From Dactylorhiza incarnata (Eukaryota > Streptophyta > Magnoliopsida > Asparagales > Orchidaceae), in the NCBI GenBank assembly GCA_033032865.1, contig JAWHQI010000239.1, forward strand, positions 1,054,001 to 1,118,000: a DNA stretch of 64,000 nt, written 5' to 3'. The notes beneath the pieces were generated by a model. The model made no database searches, was not told where the DNA came from, and saw nothing but the letters and a program-made list of their open reading frames with translations. The translations under genes and the position numbers were made by a program. Below, piece by piece: positions 46,301 to 56,090 of this stretch. How positions within the stretch are numbered: the first letter of the stretch is position 1; every line of letters starts with the position of its first letter.

Positions 46301-46691
46301 AATTCGAGGTCAGGTCCCCCCGGGTTGTGGCCGTTAAGGAAGGAGGCGAAGACTGGAGGATGGACAATGAGGTGGAACATCGGCTCTCGTTGGATATGGT
46401 TGAAGAGCTTCGGGACCTCGCAGTGATTCGACAAGAGGAAGTGAAGCGCCGAATGGCCCGGTACTTTGACAAAAATATTAGGATCAAACAATTCGTCCCA
46501 GGAGACCTAGTTCTCAAAAAGGTTGACGCCGCAGGAAGGTCGGCGAACGTAGGAAAGCTCCATCCCAATAGGGAGGGACCCTATGTAATCCTGGAAGCCC
46601 TGAAGTCAGGGGGTATCGACTTCAAAATGTTGAAGGGATCCCTATTGGAAATACCTGGAGTGGAGACGATCTAAAACATTTCTATCCTTGA
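43365..46691 (+). pseudogene. pol: Element C: Tat pol (RT, RNase H, aRNH, integrase) with frameshifts
   Basis: An ATG at 43365 opens the protease-RT linker (EKIQISGRLSEHD). Near 43575-43600 the frame shifts into RT (MDIFAWSAAEMPGVD, 43601). RT keeps DAFSGYHQIRM and YVDD, but MPFGL is MPFRL. A second shift at about 44155-44167 moves to the long frame 44164-46674: RNase H without its first Asp (LFLYLGVG), archaeal-type RNase H (LFADGASG, NNQAEYEA, FTDS), the integrase zinc region (CQKCQLF) and catalytic core (WGMDLVGP, VMDNGPQF, GQVEAENK). A third shift in a G-run near 46610 replaces the normal end; the original frame ends ...GDDLKHFYP at TGA 46689-46691. Gag and protease are absent. Confidence 0.88.
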
Positions 46692-46844
46692 TAAATGTTG
46701 ATGATGAGAAAATACTTAGAGGAGAAGGAGGAAGTAATGAAGGAGTTGGCCAACATGCATGTGGCAGAGTAGGCGCAAGAAGGCGCATTGTAACAGATAT
46801 GTAGCCTCTTAATGATGAATGAGAAACGTTTAGAGTCAAAAAGG

Positions 46845-48126
46845 TTGATTAAGGCCCCGAGAAGAGACCGCTGACCAGGCTAGTTGATGCTGGCAGGGCA
46901 GGAGAACTCACTCGGAGAGGCGAGGAATTTGGTTACAGCCCCGAGAAGAGACCGCTGACCAGGCTAGTTGATGCTGGCAGGGCAGGAGAACTCACACGGA
47001 GAGGCGAGGAATTTGGTTAAAGCCCCGAGAAGAGACCGCTGACCAGGCTAGTTGATGCTGGCAGGGCAGGAGAACTCACTCGGAGAGGCAGGTGGTTCAG
47101 GTTGGTTAAGGACCCGAGAAGAGACTGCTGACCAGGCTAGTTGATGCTGGCAGGGCAGGAGAACTCACTCGGAGAGGCGAGGAATTTGGTTAAAGCCCCG
47201 AGAAGAGACCGCTGACCAGGCTAGTTGATGCTGGCAGGGCAGGAGAACTCACTCGGAGAGGCGAGGAATTTGGTTAAAGCCGCGAGAAGAGACCGCTGAC
47301 CAGGCTAGTTGATGCTGGCAGGGCAGGAGAACTCACTCGGAGAGGCGAGGAATTTGGTTAAAGCCCCGAGAAGAGAACGCTGACCAGGCTAGTTGATGCT
47401 GGCAGGGTAGGAGAACTCACTCGGAGAGGCGAGGAATTTGGTTAAAGCCCCGAGAAGAGACCGCTGACCAGGCTAGTTGATGCTGGCAGGGCAGGAGGAC
47501 TCACTCGGAGAGGCGAGGAATTTGGTTAAAGCCCCGAGAAGAGACCGCTGACCAGGCTAGTTGATGCTGGCAGGGCAGGAGAACTCACTCGGAGAGGCGA
47601 GGAATTTGGTTAAAGCCCCGAGAAGAGACCGCTGACCAGGCTAGTTGATGATGGCAGGGCAGGAGAACTCACTCGGAGAGGCGAGGAATTTGGTTAAAGC
47701 CCTGAGAAGAGACCGTTGACCAGGCTAGTTGATGCTGGCAGGGCAGGAGAACTCACTCGGAGAGGCAGGTGGTTCAGGTTGGTTAAGGCCCCGAGAAGAG
47801 ACCGCTGACCAGGATAGTTGATGCTGGCAGGGCAGGAGAACTCACTCAGAGAGGCGAGGAATTTAGTTAAAGCCCCGAGAAGAGACCGCTGACCAGGCTA
47901 GTTGATGCTGGCAAGGCAGGAGAACTCACTCGGAGAGGCGAGGAATTTGGTTAAAGCCCCGATAAGAGACCGCTGACTAGGCTAGTTGATGCTGGCAGGG
48001 CAGGAGAACTCACTCGGAGTGGCAAGGAATTTGGTTAAGGCCCCGAGAAGAGACCGCTGACCGGGCCTGTTCATGCTGGCAGGGCAGGAGAACTCACTCG
48101 GAGAGGCAGGTGGTTCATGTTGGTTA
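46845..48126 (+). repeat. 84-bp tandem repeat in the 3' region of C
   Basis: About 15 units of GAGAAGAGACCGCTGACC...GGCTAGTTGATGCTGG...CACTCGGAGAGGCGAGG. GAAGAGACCG at 46861 and 46945 sets the 84-bp period; a few units are 87 bp and read CAGGTGGTTCAGGTTGG. Units are highly similar, so the array expanded recently. It follows the pol stop by about 150 bp. Confidence 0.93.
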
Positions 48127-48510
48127 AGGCCCCGAGATGGTTCCGCTGACCATGCTCCCACTAGCTGGCAGGACAGGTTGACCTCTCAGAGAGGCCAAGT
48201 TAGTTTTTCCCCGGGATGGTTCCGCTGACCAGGCTCTCACCGGCTGGCAGGACAGGTTGACCTCTCGGAGAGGCCAAGTAAGTTTTGCCCCGGGATGGTT
48301 CCGCTGACCAGGCTCTCACTAGCTGGCAGGACAGGTTGACCTCTCGGAGAGGCCAAGTAAGTTTTGCCCCGGGATGGTTCCGCTGACCAGGCTCTCACCA
48401 GCTGGCAGGACAGGTTGACCTCTCGGAGAGGCCAAGTAAGTTTTGCCCCGGGATGGTTCCGCTGACCGGGCTCTCACCAGCTGGCAGGACAAGTTGACCT
48501 CTCGGAGAGG
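48127..48510 (+). repeat. ~79-bp variant tandem repeat in C
   Basis: Five units with CCGGGATGGTTCCGCTGACC, GCTCTCACCAGCTGGCAGG and TTGACCTCTCGGAGAGGCC. They share CCGCTGACCAGGCT and GGAGAGGC with the 84-bp family, so they are a derived subfamily. One more 84-bp type unit follows (about 48510-48600). Confidence 0.9.
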
Positions 48511-48650
48511 CAAGGAATTTGGTTAAAGCCCTGAGAAGAGACCGCTGACCAGGCTAGTTGATGCTGGCAGGGTAGGAGAACTCACTCGGATAGGCAGATG
48601 TTCATATTGGTCAAGACCCTAACAAGAGACCGCTGCGTGGGCTCTCATAA

Positions 48651-49095
48651 ATTGTCTCCACTTCCAGTTGAGCTCGACTCCCTGGAAGGTGTTGAGCTGT
48701 CTCCACTTCCAGTTGAGTTCGACTCTCTGGAAGGTGTTGAGCTGTCTCCACTTCCAGTTGAGCTCGGCTCCCTGGAAGGAGTTGAGCTGTCTCCACTTCC
48801 AGTTGAGTTCAACTCTCTGGAAGGTGTGGAGTTGTCTCCACTTCCAGTTGAGTTCGGCTCTCTCGAAGGTGTTGAGGTGTCTCCACTTCCAGTTGAGTTC
48901 GGCTCTCTGGAAGGTGTTGAGCTGTCTCCACTTCCAGTTGAGTTCGACTCTCTGGAAGGTGTTGAGTTGTCTCCACTTCCATTTGAGTTCGGCTCTCTGG
49001 AAGGTGTTGAGTTGTCTCCACTTCCAGTTGAGTTCGACTCCCTGGAAGGTGTTGAGTTATCTCCACCTCCCGTTAAGCTCGGTTCGCGGGAAGGT
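48651..49095 (+). repeat. 45-bp minisatellite in C, open in several frames
   Basis: Ten units with exact 45-bp spacing: CTTCCAGTTGAG at 48661, 48706, 48751, 48796, 48841, 48886, 48931, variant 48976, 49021 and 49066. A frame from ATG 48598 to 49101 reads LSPLPVEFDSLEGVE per unit, but a second plus frame and the minus strand are also open, as expected for a stop-free unit divisible by three. Each unit also has CTTCCAG and CTGGAAG arms that can pair. I treat it as a repeat, not a gene. It ends about 160 bp before the 3' LTR. Confidence 0.9.
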
Positions 49096-49252
49096 TGCTA
49101 AGTGGAGAAAATGTTTCATTTCCTATGCTTAATTCAGTTTGAAACGTTTTTTAAACAGTTCAACCCCTGAGTTCTCGTCGTTGGTCTCTCCAAACCACGG
49201 GTCATCCATTGTTTTTCCGGGTTCGTGTCGAACCCGAAAAAAGCGGGGATTG

Positions 49253-50578
49253 TGTATAACCCGTAATTCGTCGAGACCCAACCAAAGGGGAGGGTGGCCG
49301 AGACGAGTGGAGCGACCGCTCAAGAGCGACTAGATGCCGTTCGCCCAGAAAGAAAGTACAGACCTCATATTTTTCGAACGCATGCGGCGCAACGTGTACA
49401 TGGTCGCAATAATGAAGATGACCATAACAGGGCAATATGGTCGCTCGAACAATCGGAGGCGACCGTAATCCCTCCCCACTTGCCCACCCCTTAGGGGGGC
49501 GAGTGGGGGAAGGCCCCACTCACCCCCTTGGGGGCGGGTGGGGGGAGACCCCCTCCCCACTCGCCCGCCCCTTAGGGGGCGAGTGGGGGAAGGCCCCACC
49601 CGCCCCCTTGGGGGCGGGTGGGGGGAGACCCCCTCCCCACTCGCCCGCCCTTTAGGGGGCGAGTGGGAGAAGGCCCCACTCGCCCGCCCCTTAGGGGGCG
49701 AGTGGGGGAAGGCCCCACTCGCCCCCTTGGGGGCGGGTGGGGGGAGACCCCCTGGGCGGGCGAGTGGGGGAAGGCCCCACTCGCGCCCTTGGGGGCGGGT
49801 GGGGGGAGACCCCCTCCCCACTCGCCCGCCCCTTAGGGGGCGAGTGGGGGAAGGCCCCACTCGCCCCCTTGGGTGCGGGAGGGGGGAGACCCCCCCTCCC
49901 CACTCACCCGCCCCCTTGGGGGGAGTGGGAGGAAGCCCCCACTCGCTCTTCTTGGGCGAGTGGGGTCTCGTGTAATCACGTTTAGACCTCCGGCTAGGGC
50001 GGGAGTGGACGTTTCAGGTCCCACTCACCCCCCCTCGCCTGCCTTGGTGGTGATCGCAGGGTCGCAGGGTCGCGGGGTTGCAGGGTTGCAAGGTTGCCAT
50101 GGAAGATTCAGGAAGTAATGTTTCGACCCGCGTTTTAGTATTTTCAGACAGCGGAAGTCCGTTATTGGCAGACCATTTTCACTATACGCAATCCATTTTC
50201 AAGAAATCTATAAATAGACCCCCATGGGCACCTTGGGGAGGGTTGGCATCTCCTTACCCCCACCCCCCATAGTGTGTTCGGTTAGCTAGTAACCCTGCCT
50301 TCCGTTCGCCAAGTCTTTCAGGCCAGCGGTTAGGTGTTGCGAGTGCTCTCCGAGGTGCCCAGGCTCAGCATTGGCTTGGGAGGGGAAGATCTTCGGGTCT
50401 TTCGGGTTAGTGGCGGGACCTCCTCGCTGCAGCTCGCGGGGTCTGTTTTCACCTGAATCCACCAGTATAGAGGTTCTTAGGCTCTAAGTGACTAGCCGTT
50501 CGACTTTACCTGAGATAAGTAAGGGCGAGCTGCCTACCCCTATTCTCGAACGCTGAAGCCGGGAAACTGGTTTCAACA
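49253..50578 (+). repeat. 3' LTR of element C
   Basis: 1326 bp, TGTATAACCCG...GGTTTCAACA, preceded by the purine tract AAAAAAGCGGGGATTG. TATA box TATAAATA at 50209-50216. It is followed by the target duplication ATGGT. Confidence 0.92.
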
Positions 50579-51417
50579 ATGGTAGAAAATTTGAACTACA
50601 ATAATAGCCCTTATACCTTAGGAGCTATGATGATGAATAACCAGAGATCTTAGATGATAACTTATTGGAATTAGAATATAGTGTTTGAGTTTACTATGAT
50701 AAGAACGATATAAGTTTGTTTTACTTTGGACCATCCGAAAGTGATCAAGACTAGCATATGTGGAAGTGATAGGAATTTGGTGAAATAAATGTGGTGATAC
50801 ATCCTTGATGAAATTGACTTGTAAAAGACCTTGGGGTTACAAAAGATTTTACCAGTATACCTTATGAATCAAACTCCATATAGAAAATGATTGGGAGCGA
50901 TCTTACAAATATGGATGCTAATAAAGATTGGTTAACATATACTCATAAGGTTCACAAGTGCACCACCATAAAATTTTTAGGATGATTGGGACGCTTGATG
51001 ATCTGATCAATTCCACCAGTGGTAAGAACTAGATAAGTCGTGGAGTGGAGATGATTGATCACTCGGATGTACTTGATGGAAAAAGAATCTGAACGTGTAG
51101 AGAAAATTTTATAGAGGCGTTGCCTACCCATACAAACAAGAGCTTTAGTCATCGGAAAAATGGTGTATTGCAAAATGTATATTTCCCCGGAATGTGGAAA
51201 GACAACATAGGTTTTGTGACGCACTGTGAGGCTTGTCAGTTGGTGAAGGCCAGGTGCAAGAGTCTTTGGTGAACTGTTATAGTCAATGCTCGTGTTAGAG
51301 TGGAGTTCGAGGACATAATTATGGATTTCATACACAGGTTACCACATCCCTATTCCGGGCACAAGTTCATTTGGAACATCGAGGATAAATTGACCAAGGT
51401 AGATAGGGCCACCCTGA
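50579..51417 (+). mobile_element. B2: second B-family fragment, right part
   Basis: It continues the B internal sequence from the point where C cut it, collinear with about 32156-32995. At 51305-51410 it shows the same integrase remnant, DFIHRLPHPYSGHKFIWN and DKLTKV. Similarity to B stops near 51417, where F begins; no LTR of B2 is present. It carries more stops and is not coding. Confidence 0.8.
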
Positions 51418-52560
51418 TGTTGGCTATGCTCTCCGAAATGGTTGCTACGATCAAAACACGAATTTTCTCTCTACGTTCCAATTCTACGTCCACACAAATA
51501 ATTAATCGCAGCAAATACATTATGCAATATTATCATTCAAAGGTTAACGTACGGGCCGACAACACCCTTAGAGATCGAATATTGACTATGGGCCAATATT
51601 CTCTCAAGCCAAATGGATCAACCCGATCCGGTCGAGCTAGTGTTGTACCAAAAGAGTTCCACCGAAAATAACAATTTCGGAAAAGGTAGATCTCTCCCAA
51701 CAAAAAGAAAACGAGGTTCGCCAATCCTCACGAACTTAAATGAAATCAAGATAGACAACAAGCTTGAGAGAAGAAAACCATGATAAAATCAACGTTATCG
51801 AAATCAACGCAAAAATATTCCACCACAAGATCTATCAAGAGGGAGAATCACACAGGGTAGAAATTTTGTTACCCCGCATGAGATGAGATTTTATCAAGCA
51901 TATATCCGCTCAAAATCTCTCTTCACCGATTCCACCGGATTAACGTCGGATACAAAGAAACTCGTCCGCCTTCTTTGCTTCACGCCAGAGACGAGGTTTG
52001 CCGGAACCACGGGGGCCTTGCCTAGGCCAAAATCTTCAAGGGAGTGAGGGGCTATTTTGCATTCGTCAAGGGAGGAGGAGAGTAGTCGGCTATGGAGAGG
52101 AGAACAAGAGGGGGGCGGCTATGGAGAGGAGAACTCCAAGGGGCGTCTATGGAGAGGAGAAAAACAAAGAGGGGGATGCCTTGATTTGGCCAAAATTTGC
52201 AAGGGAGGGGAAAAGAAATCATTAGAGAATAAGAGAGAATAAAGGAGGGGAAAAATTCCAACTTTGGATTCTTAATTTCAAATATTATTCATCATTCCAA
52301 ATCCTTCTACAACATGGCCTTTTTTAGGCTTACCACACTTATGGCTACATGTAGCCTAAATAAGAAAAAAATATTACAATAGAATAAGAATCATTTAAAC
52401 ATGATAAAACCATTAAAACATGATAATACTTAATCAATAATTATAATTGAATAATTATAATTATTAATCAATTAAAAAATGATAATAGAATAATTATAAT
52501 TATAATAGAATAATTATAAATATCAATCAATAATTATAATAGAACAATTATAATTATTTA
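51418..52560 (-). repeat. F: probable 3' LTR and 3' flank of a minus-strand Gypsy element
   Basis: It lies downstream (minus strand) of the F integrase end. It is AT-rich near 52380-52560, with the direct repeat TATGGAGAGGAGAA three times at 52092-52160. The left edge TGTTGGCTATGC (51418) coincides with the end of B2 homology and would be the terminal CA of the LTR on the minus strand. The right LTR boundary is not located. There is no coding sequence. Confidence 0.45.
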
Positions 52561-55231
52561 TTATTTATTCTTGCGCCTCGGGCGGAGGTTGTAGCGGCTA
52601 CGGCATCGGAAATCTTTGGTTGGAGAGACCCCATCATCCATAAGCGCGCCGGTACCATCATCTTCATGTTGAGGGTCGTCGTCTCCATCAATCGCCAACT
52701 TTTAAGTGAGCCACTCTCTATTGTAAGTTAGCCTGAGATAGATAAGATACATATTGTGTAGTTAGCGTTTCATTAATGTGTTTATGCAAATTGTGAACAT
52801 GAGAGGCAAATTCCTATGCAAATTGACTTGACTTATATGATGGAGGTAACAAAATCAAATCAAGTGGCACTGGTGCCTTATAACCGTGCACGATTTCATT
52901 CGGAGATAAACCCGTTGAACTATTTTTATAATTATTATAGGCTAACTGTGCATGAGGAAGTAGTAAATCCCAAGTTCCCATATGGTCACCCACAAGACAA
53001 TGCAGTAAACTACCTAAACTTATGTTTAGCACTTCCGTTTGCCCATCCGTCTGTGGATGGTAGGCCGAAGAAAACAAGAGTTTGGTGCCCATTATCTTCC
53101 ATAGGGTCTTCCAAAAATAGCTTGTGAATTTCACGTCCCTATCTATCATTATTGTCTTAGGAACGCCCCGATGCCCTATGACCTCCTTAAAATATAATTT
53201 CGCAATGTGGGACGCATCGTTTGTTTTATTACATGCAATAAAATAAGCCATTTTTGAAAACCGATCTACTACCACTAGAATGGAATCATGACGTCGAAAC
53301 GTGATGGGTAGGCCTAGAATAAAATCCATACTAACATCTTCCCACGGTATGGAAGGAATCGGTAGAGGGGTATAAAGTCCCGCATTTATTTTATTTCCCT
53401 TAGCTAATTGACACGCACGACAACTACCCACAATTTTATTTGCCATTGACTTAAGGCCTGGCCAAGAAAATTTATCCTCTACTAACGCGATTGTCTTGTC
53501 ACGGCCAAAATGACCACCTAATCTGCCACTATGCAATTCCCAAATAATAAAATGTCGTAATGAGGAACTAGGGATGCATAACTTCGAATGCTTAAATAAA
53601 TATCTGTCCCTAATATAATAGGCTGAAATGGTCGTGGGAGAATCACTTTGAGCGGATAAATATATTTCCTTGAAGTCCGGACAATTAACGTACTCATCTT
53701 TAATTCTAACGAATCCAATCACTTTTACCTCAAGAGTAGTCAATAATAATGAGACTCGACTAAGGGCGTCTGCCACACGATGTAGCGTCCCCTTCAGGTA
53801 TTTTATTATAAAAGTGTACTCCTGGAGATAGGAGACCCATTTAGCATGCCTGGGGCTAACCTTATTTTGTGAATTAATAAATCTTAATGCCTCGTGATAG
53901 GATAATATAACAAACTCCTTAGGGAGTAAATAATGTCGCCAATGTTGGAGACACCGAATAACCGAATAAAACTCCCTATCATAATTAGAATAATTTAATT
54001 TTGGCCATTCAAGCTTCTCACTAAACTACCCAATAGGATGACCCTCTTGACTCAAAACACCGCCAATACCAACTCCAGACGCATCACATGACAATTCAAA
54101 AACTTTATTAAAATCAGGCAATCGTAAACGAGGAGCTTCCGACATTCGGGATTTAATTGTTTCAAACGCTTTAGTTTCCGATTTGGTCCATTTAAATTCT
54201 CCCTTCTTCATGCACTACGTGATCGGTGCCATGATACTACTAAAATCTCGGATAAATTGGCGGTAAAATGTAGATAAACCGTGAAAACTCTGAACATCCC
54301 GTATATTGGTCAGTTCTGGCCAATCCCTAATAGATTGGTCCTTTATGGGATCCACATGTATGCCCTCCGAACTCACAATATATTCTAGGAACTCCACAGA
54401 TGTTACATTGAACGAACATTTTTTTATATTAACAAATAATTGTTCCTTTCGCAACGTCGATAGGACTATCCTCAAATGTGACTCATGATCATTCGAGGAG
54501 GCGCTAAAAACTAGGATATCATCAAAATATATAACAATGAATTTTCCTAAGAAAGGCTTAAACATTAATGTTATCAACCTCAAAAATGTACTCGGGCCAT
54601 TAGTGAGCCCTTCCCCGAGCACCAACCACTCATAAAGTCCGTCTTTCAATTTAAATGCCATCTTCCACTCATCTCCCTCCCTAATTCTGATCTGATGGTA
54701 GCCACTCTTAAGATCTAATTTTGAAAAAATAGTGGCCACGACTAACATATCCAATAAATCGTCCAAACGGGGATGGGAAACCTATATTCGACATTTATTT
54801 TATTAATGGTCCTATAATCCACACACATCCTCCAGGATCCGTCTTTCTTTGGGACCAATAATGCGGGTATGACGCAAGGACTCTCACTATGATGAATGAA
54901 CCCCTTACTTAGATAATCCGAAATTAGTTTTTGCAATTCATGGTGTGAGGAGGGGTTAAGTCGATAATGGGGAAGGTTGGGCAATGAGGAACCCGGAACG
55001 AAATCAATTTCGTGTTGAGTTTCTCTCACGGGGGGTAATTCGGATGGTAAATCATCTCGGTAGACGTCCCTAAATACTTCCAAAAGTGTCTTCAATGCCA
55101 AGGGTAAGTTTTCAGAAGGGGGCGTGTCTTCCTTGATTTGTAAACAAACCAACGCATATATGATATCGTCCATAAAACTACCGCGCTCAAACTCCATCTT
55201 ACCTGTTTGCCCGGAAAACCGCTTCTCGGGT
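52561..55231 (-). pseudogene. pol: Element F: Gypsy pol (RT, RNase H, integrase), decayed
   Basis: Minus strand, in order. RT start: EIDFVPGSSLPNLPHYRLNP and PKKDGSWRMCVDYRTINKI (about 55040-54800). RT core: [14 protein letters not shown], a degraded [12 protein letters not shown] where MPFGLSNAPSTF is usual, and [11 protein letters not shown]. RNase H: FELSCDASGVGIGGVL, then a TAG at 54026, resuming DREFYSVIRCLQHWRHYL. Integrase from about 53776: a zinc region (CRACQLAKG), VSMDFILGLP, MIDRDVKFTS and PQTDGQTEVLN, the three catalytic acids present. Stops follow at 52814 and further on; the tail NLRPRRKNK ends at 52561. The YFDD type, PHYR linker and short tail resemble CRM/Reina-type chromoviruses; I am not sure of the clade. 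The upstream part was cut off by D. Confidence 0.82.
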
Positions 55232-56024
55232 TGGACCATTAGCAGACCGCTCGAACTCCTGGGTCAGGCCGCTGGGTCCCGGGATCAGCGGTTCCCAGTT
55301 CAAGAAGGGCCAGGCCGGGCGGCCTGGTGTCATTTCCGGATCGCCCCCAAAGGGAGAAGATCGTCAAGAGCTAAGGCAAAAAGTTCATCCGCAGTCTCAG
55401 CTAGAAGGCCGCGCGGGTTGTCCCATAGAAACTCGAGGTTCCAGCCCCGAAGAACAGGCCGGGGCTCCAGATCAAAGGCTATCCAAGTTACCTCGTGAAG
55501 ATCGGCTAAGTCATGACCAGAAGGCAGACCGCGGCCTCAATCTCCAAACCGCGCGGTCTGCATTATTGACTTGGCCCCGGTGTCCTCAGCCTCAAGCAAG
55601 ACAGGTCGGAAGAGCAAGCCGCCAAGCCGCGCGGCTTCTTTCTTTTTTCTTCCTTGTGCATCCCGTCACCGCCTGCCCATTTCTCCTGTACCCGGGCAGG
55701 TGGTTATTTTATCCCTGCCCATTCGGGCAGGCCCCCAAGCCTATAAATAGGGGGTGGCACTATTCACAAGACACGCACACTCGAATCGAAGAGCTCGCTT
55801 GTCGGAGCTCCGGTCTCGAGTTTCTGGTCTCGCGAACTGTTTGACCGGCCGGCTTCTGCTTTCCTGCACTTGTAACCGCTACTTTTCAATCAAAGGAAAG
55901 CCCGTCGCAAGAGTGGCATTTGCCGCGGCGGGCGAAGTCCGGCCTCGACCACTGCTAGCGGTCTAAATTCTCTAACCAAATAGTAACCGATAATCCGCAG
56001 CCCTCGATTTTCTTCGTGAGCGCA
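55232..56024 (+). repeat. 5' LTR of element D
   Basis: It begins near TGGACCATTAGCAGACCGCT, aligned with the start of LTR E, and ends about GCGCA (56024), or 56041 if ATCGAACA is the end. It is GC-rich with GCGGTCT/GGCCGCG motifs, then CCCGGGCAGG, the TATA box, and AAAGCCCGTCGC. The primer site would fall in TTTTGAATCGAACAG; no tRNA is recognised. Confidence 0.75.
55742..55749 (+). promoter_or_regulatory. TATA box of LTR D
   Basis: TATAAATA in AGCCTATAAATAGGGGG, about 280 bp before the LTR end. Identical context in LTR E. Confidence 0.78.
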
Positions 56025-56090
56025 CTTTTGAATCGAACAGAAACACGCGACCTTCAGATCGCGGACTATCAGCGAAATCTTTGGTTCAGA

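Larger units (their letters stand above)
41974..50578 (+). mobile_element. C: Tat-type element with complete LTRs, no gag or protease
   Basis: 8605 bp, flanked by the exact duplication ATGGT (41969-41973 and 50579-50583). LTRs are 1335 and 1326 bp and highly similar; most visible change is in their GC-rich repeat arrays. The internal region holds a tRNA-Phe primer site, a pol pseudogene starting just before RT, then about 2.5 kb of tandem repeats up to the polypurine tract AAAAAAGCGGGGA at about 49238-49250. Similar LTRs suggest a fairly recent insertion although gag and protease are absent. Confidence 0.92.

Noticed and set aside
46845..48600. Regular repeats considered as a CRISPR array
   Set aside because: Units are contiguous 79-87 bp copies without unique spacers, located inside a plant retrotransposon.
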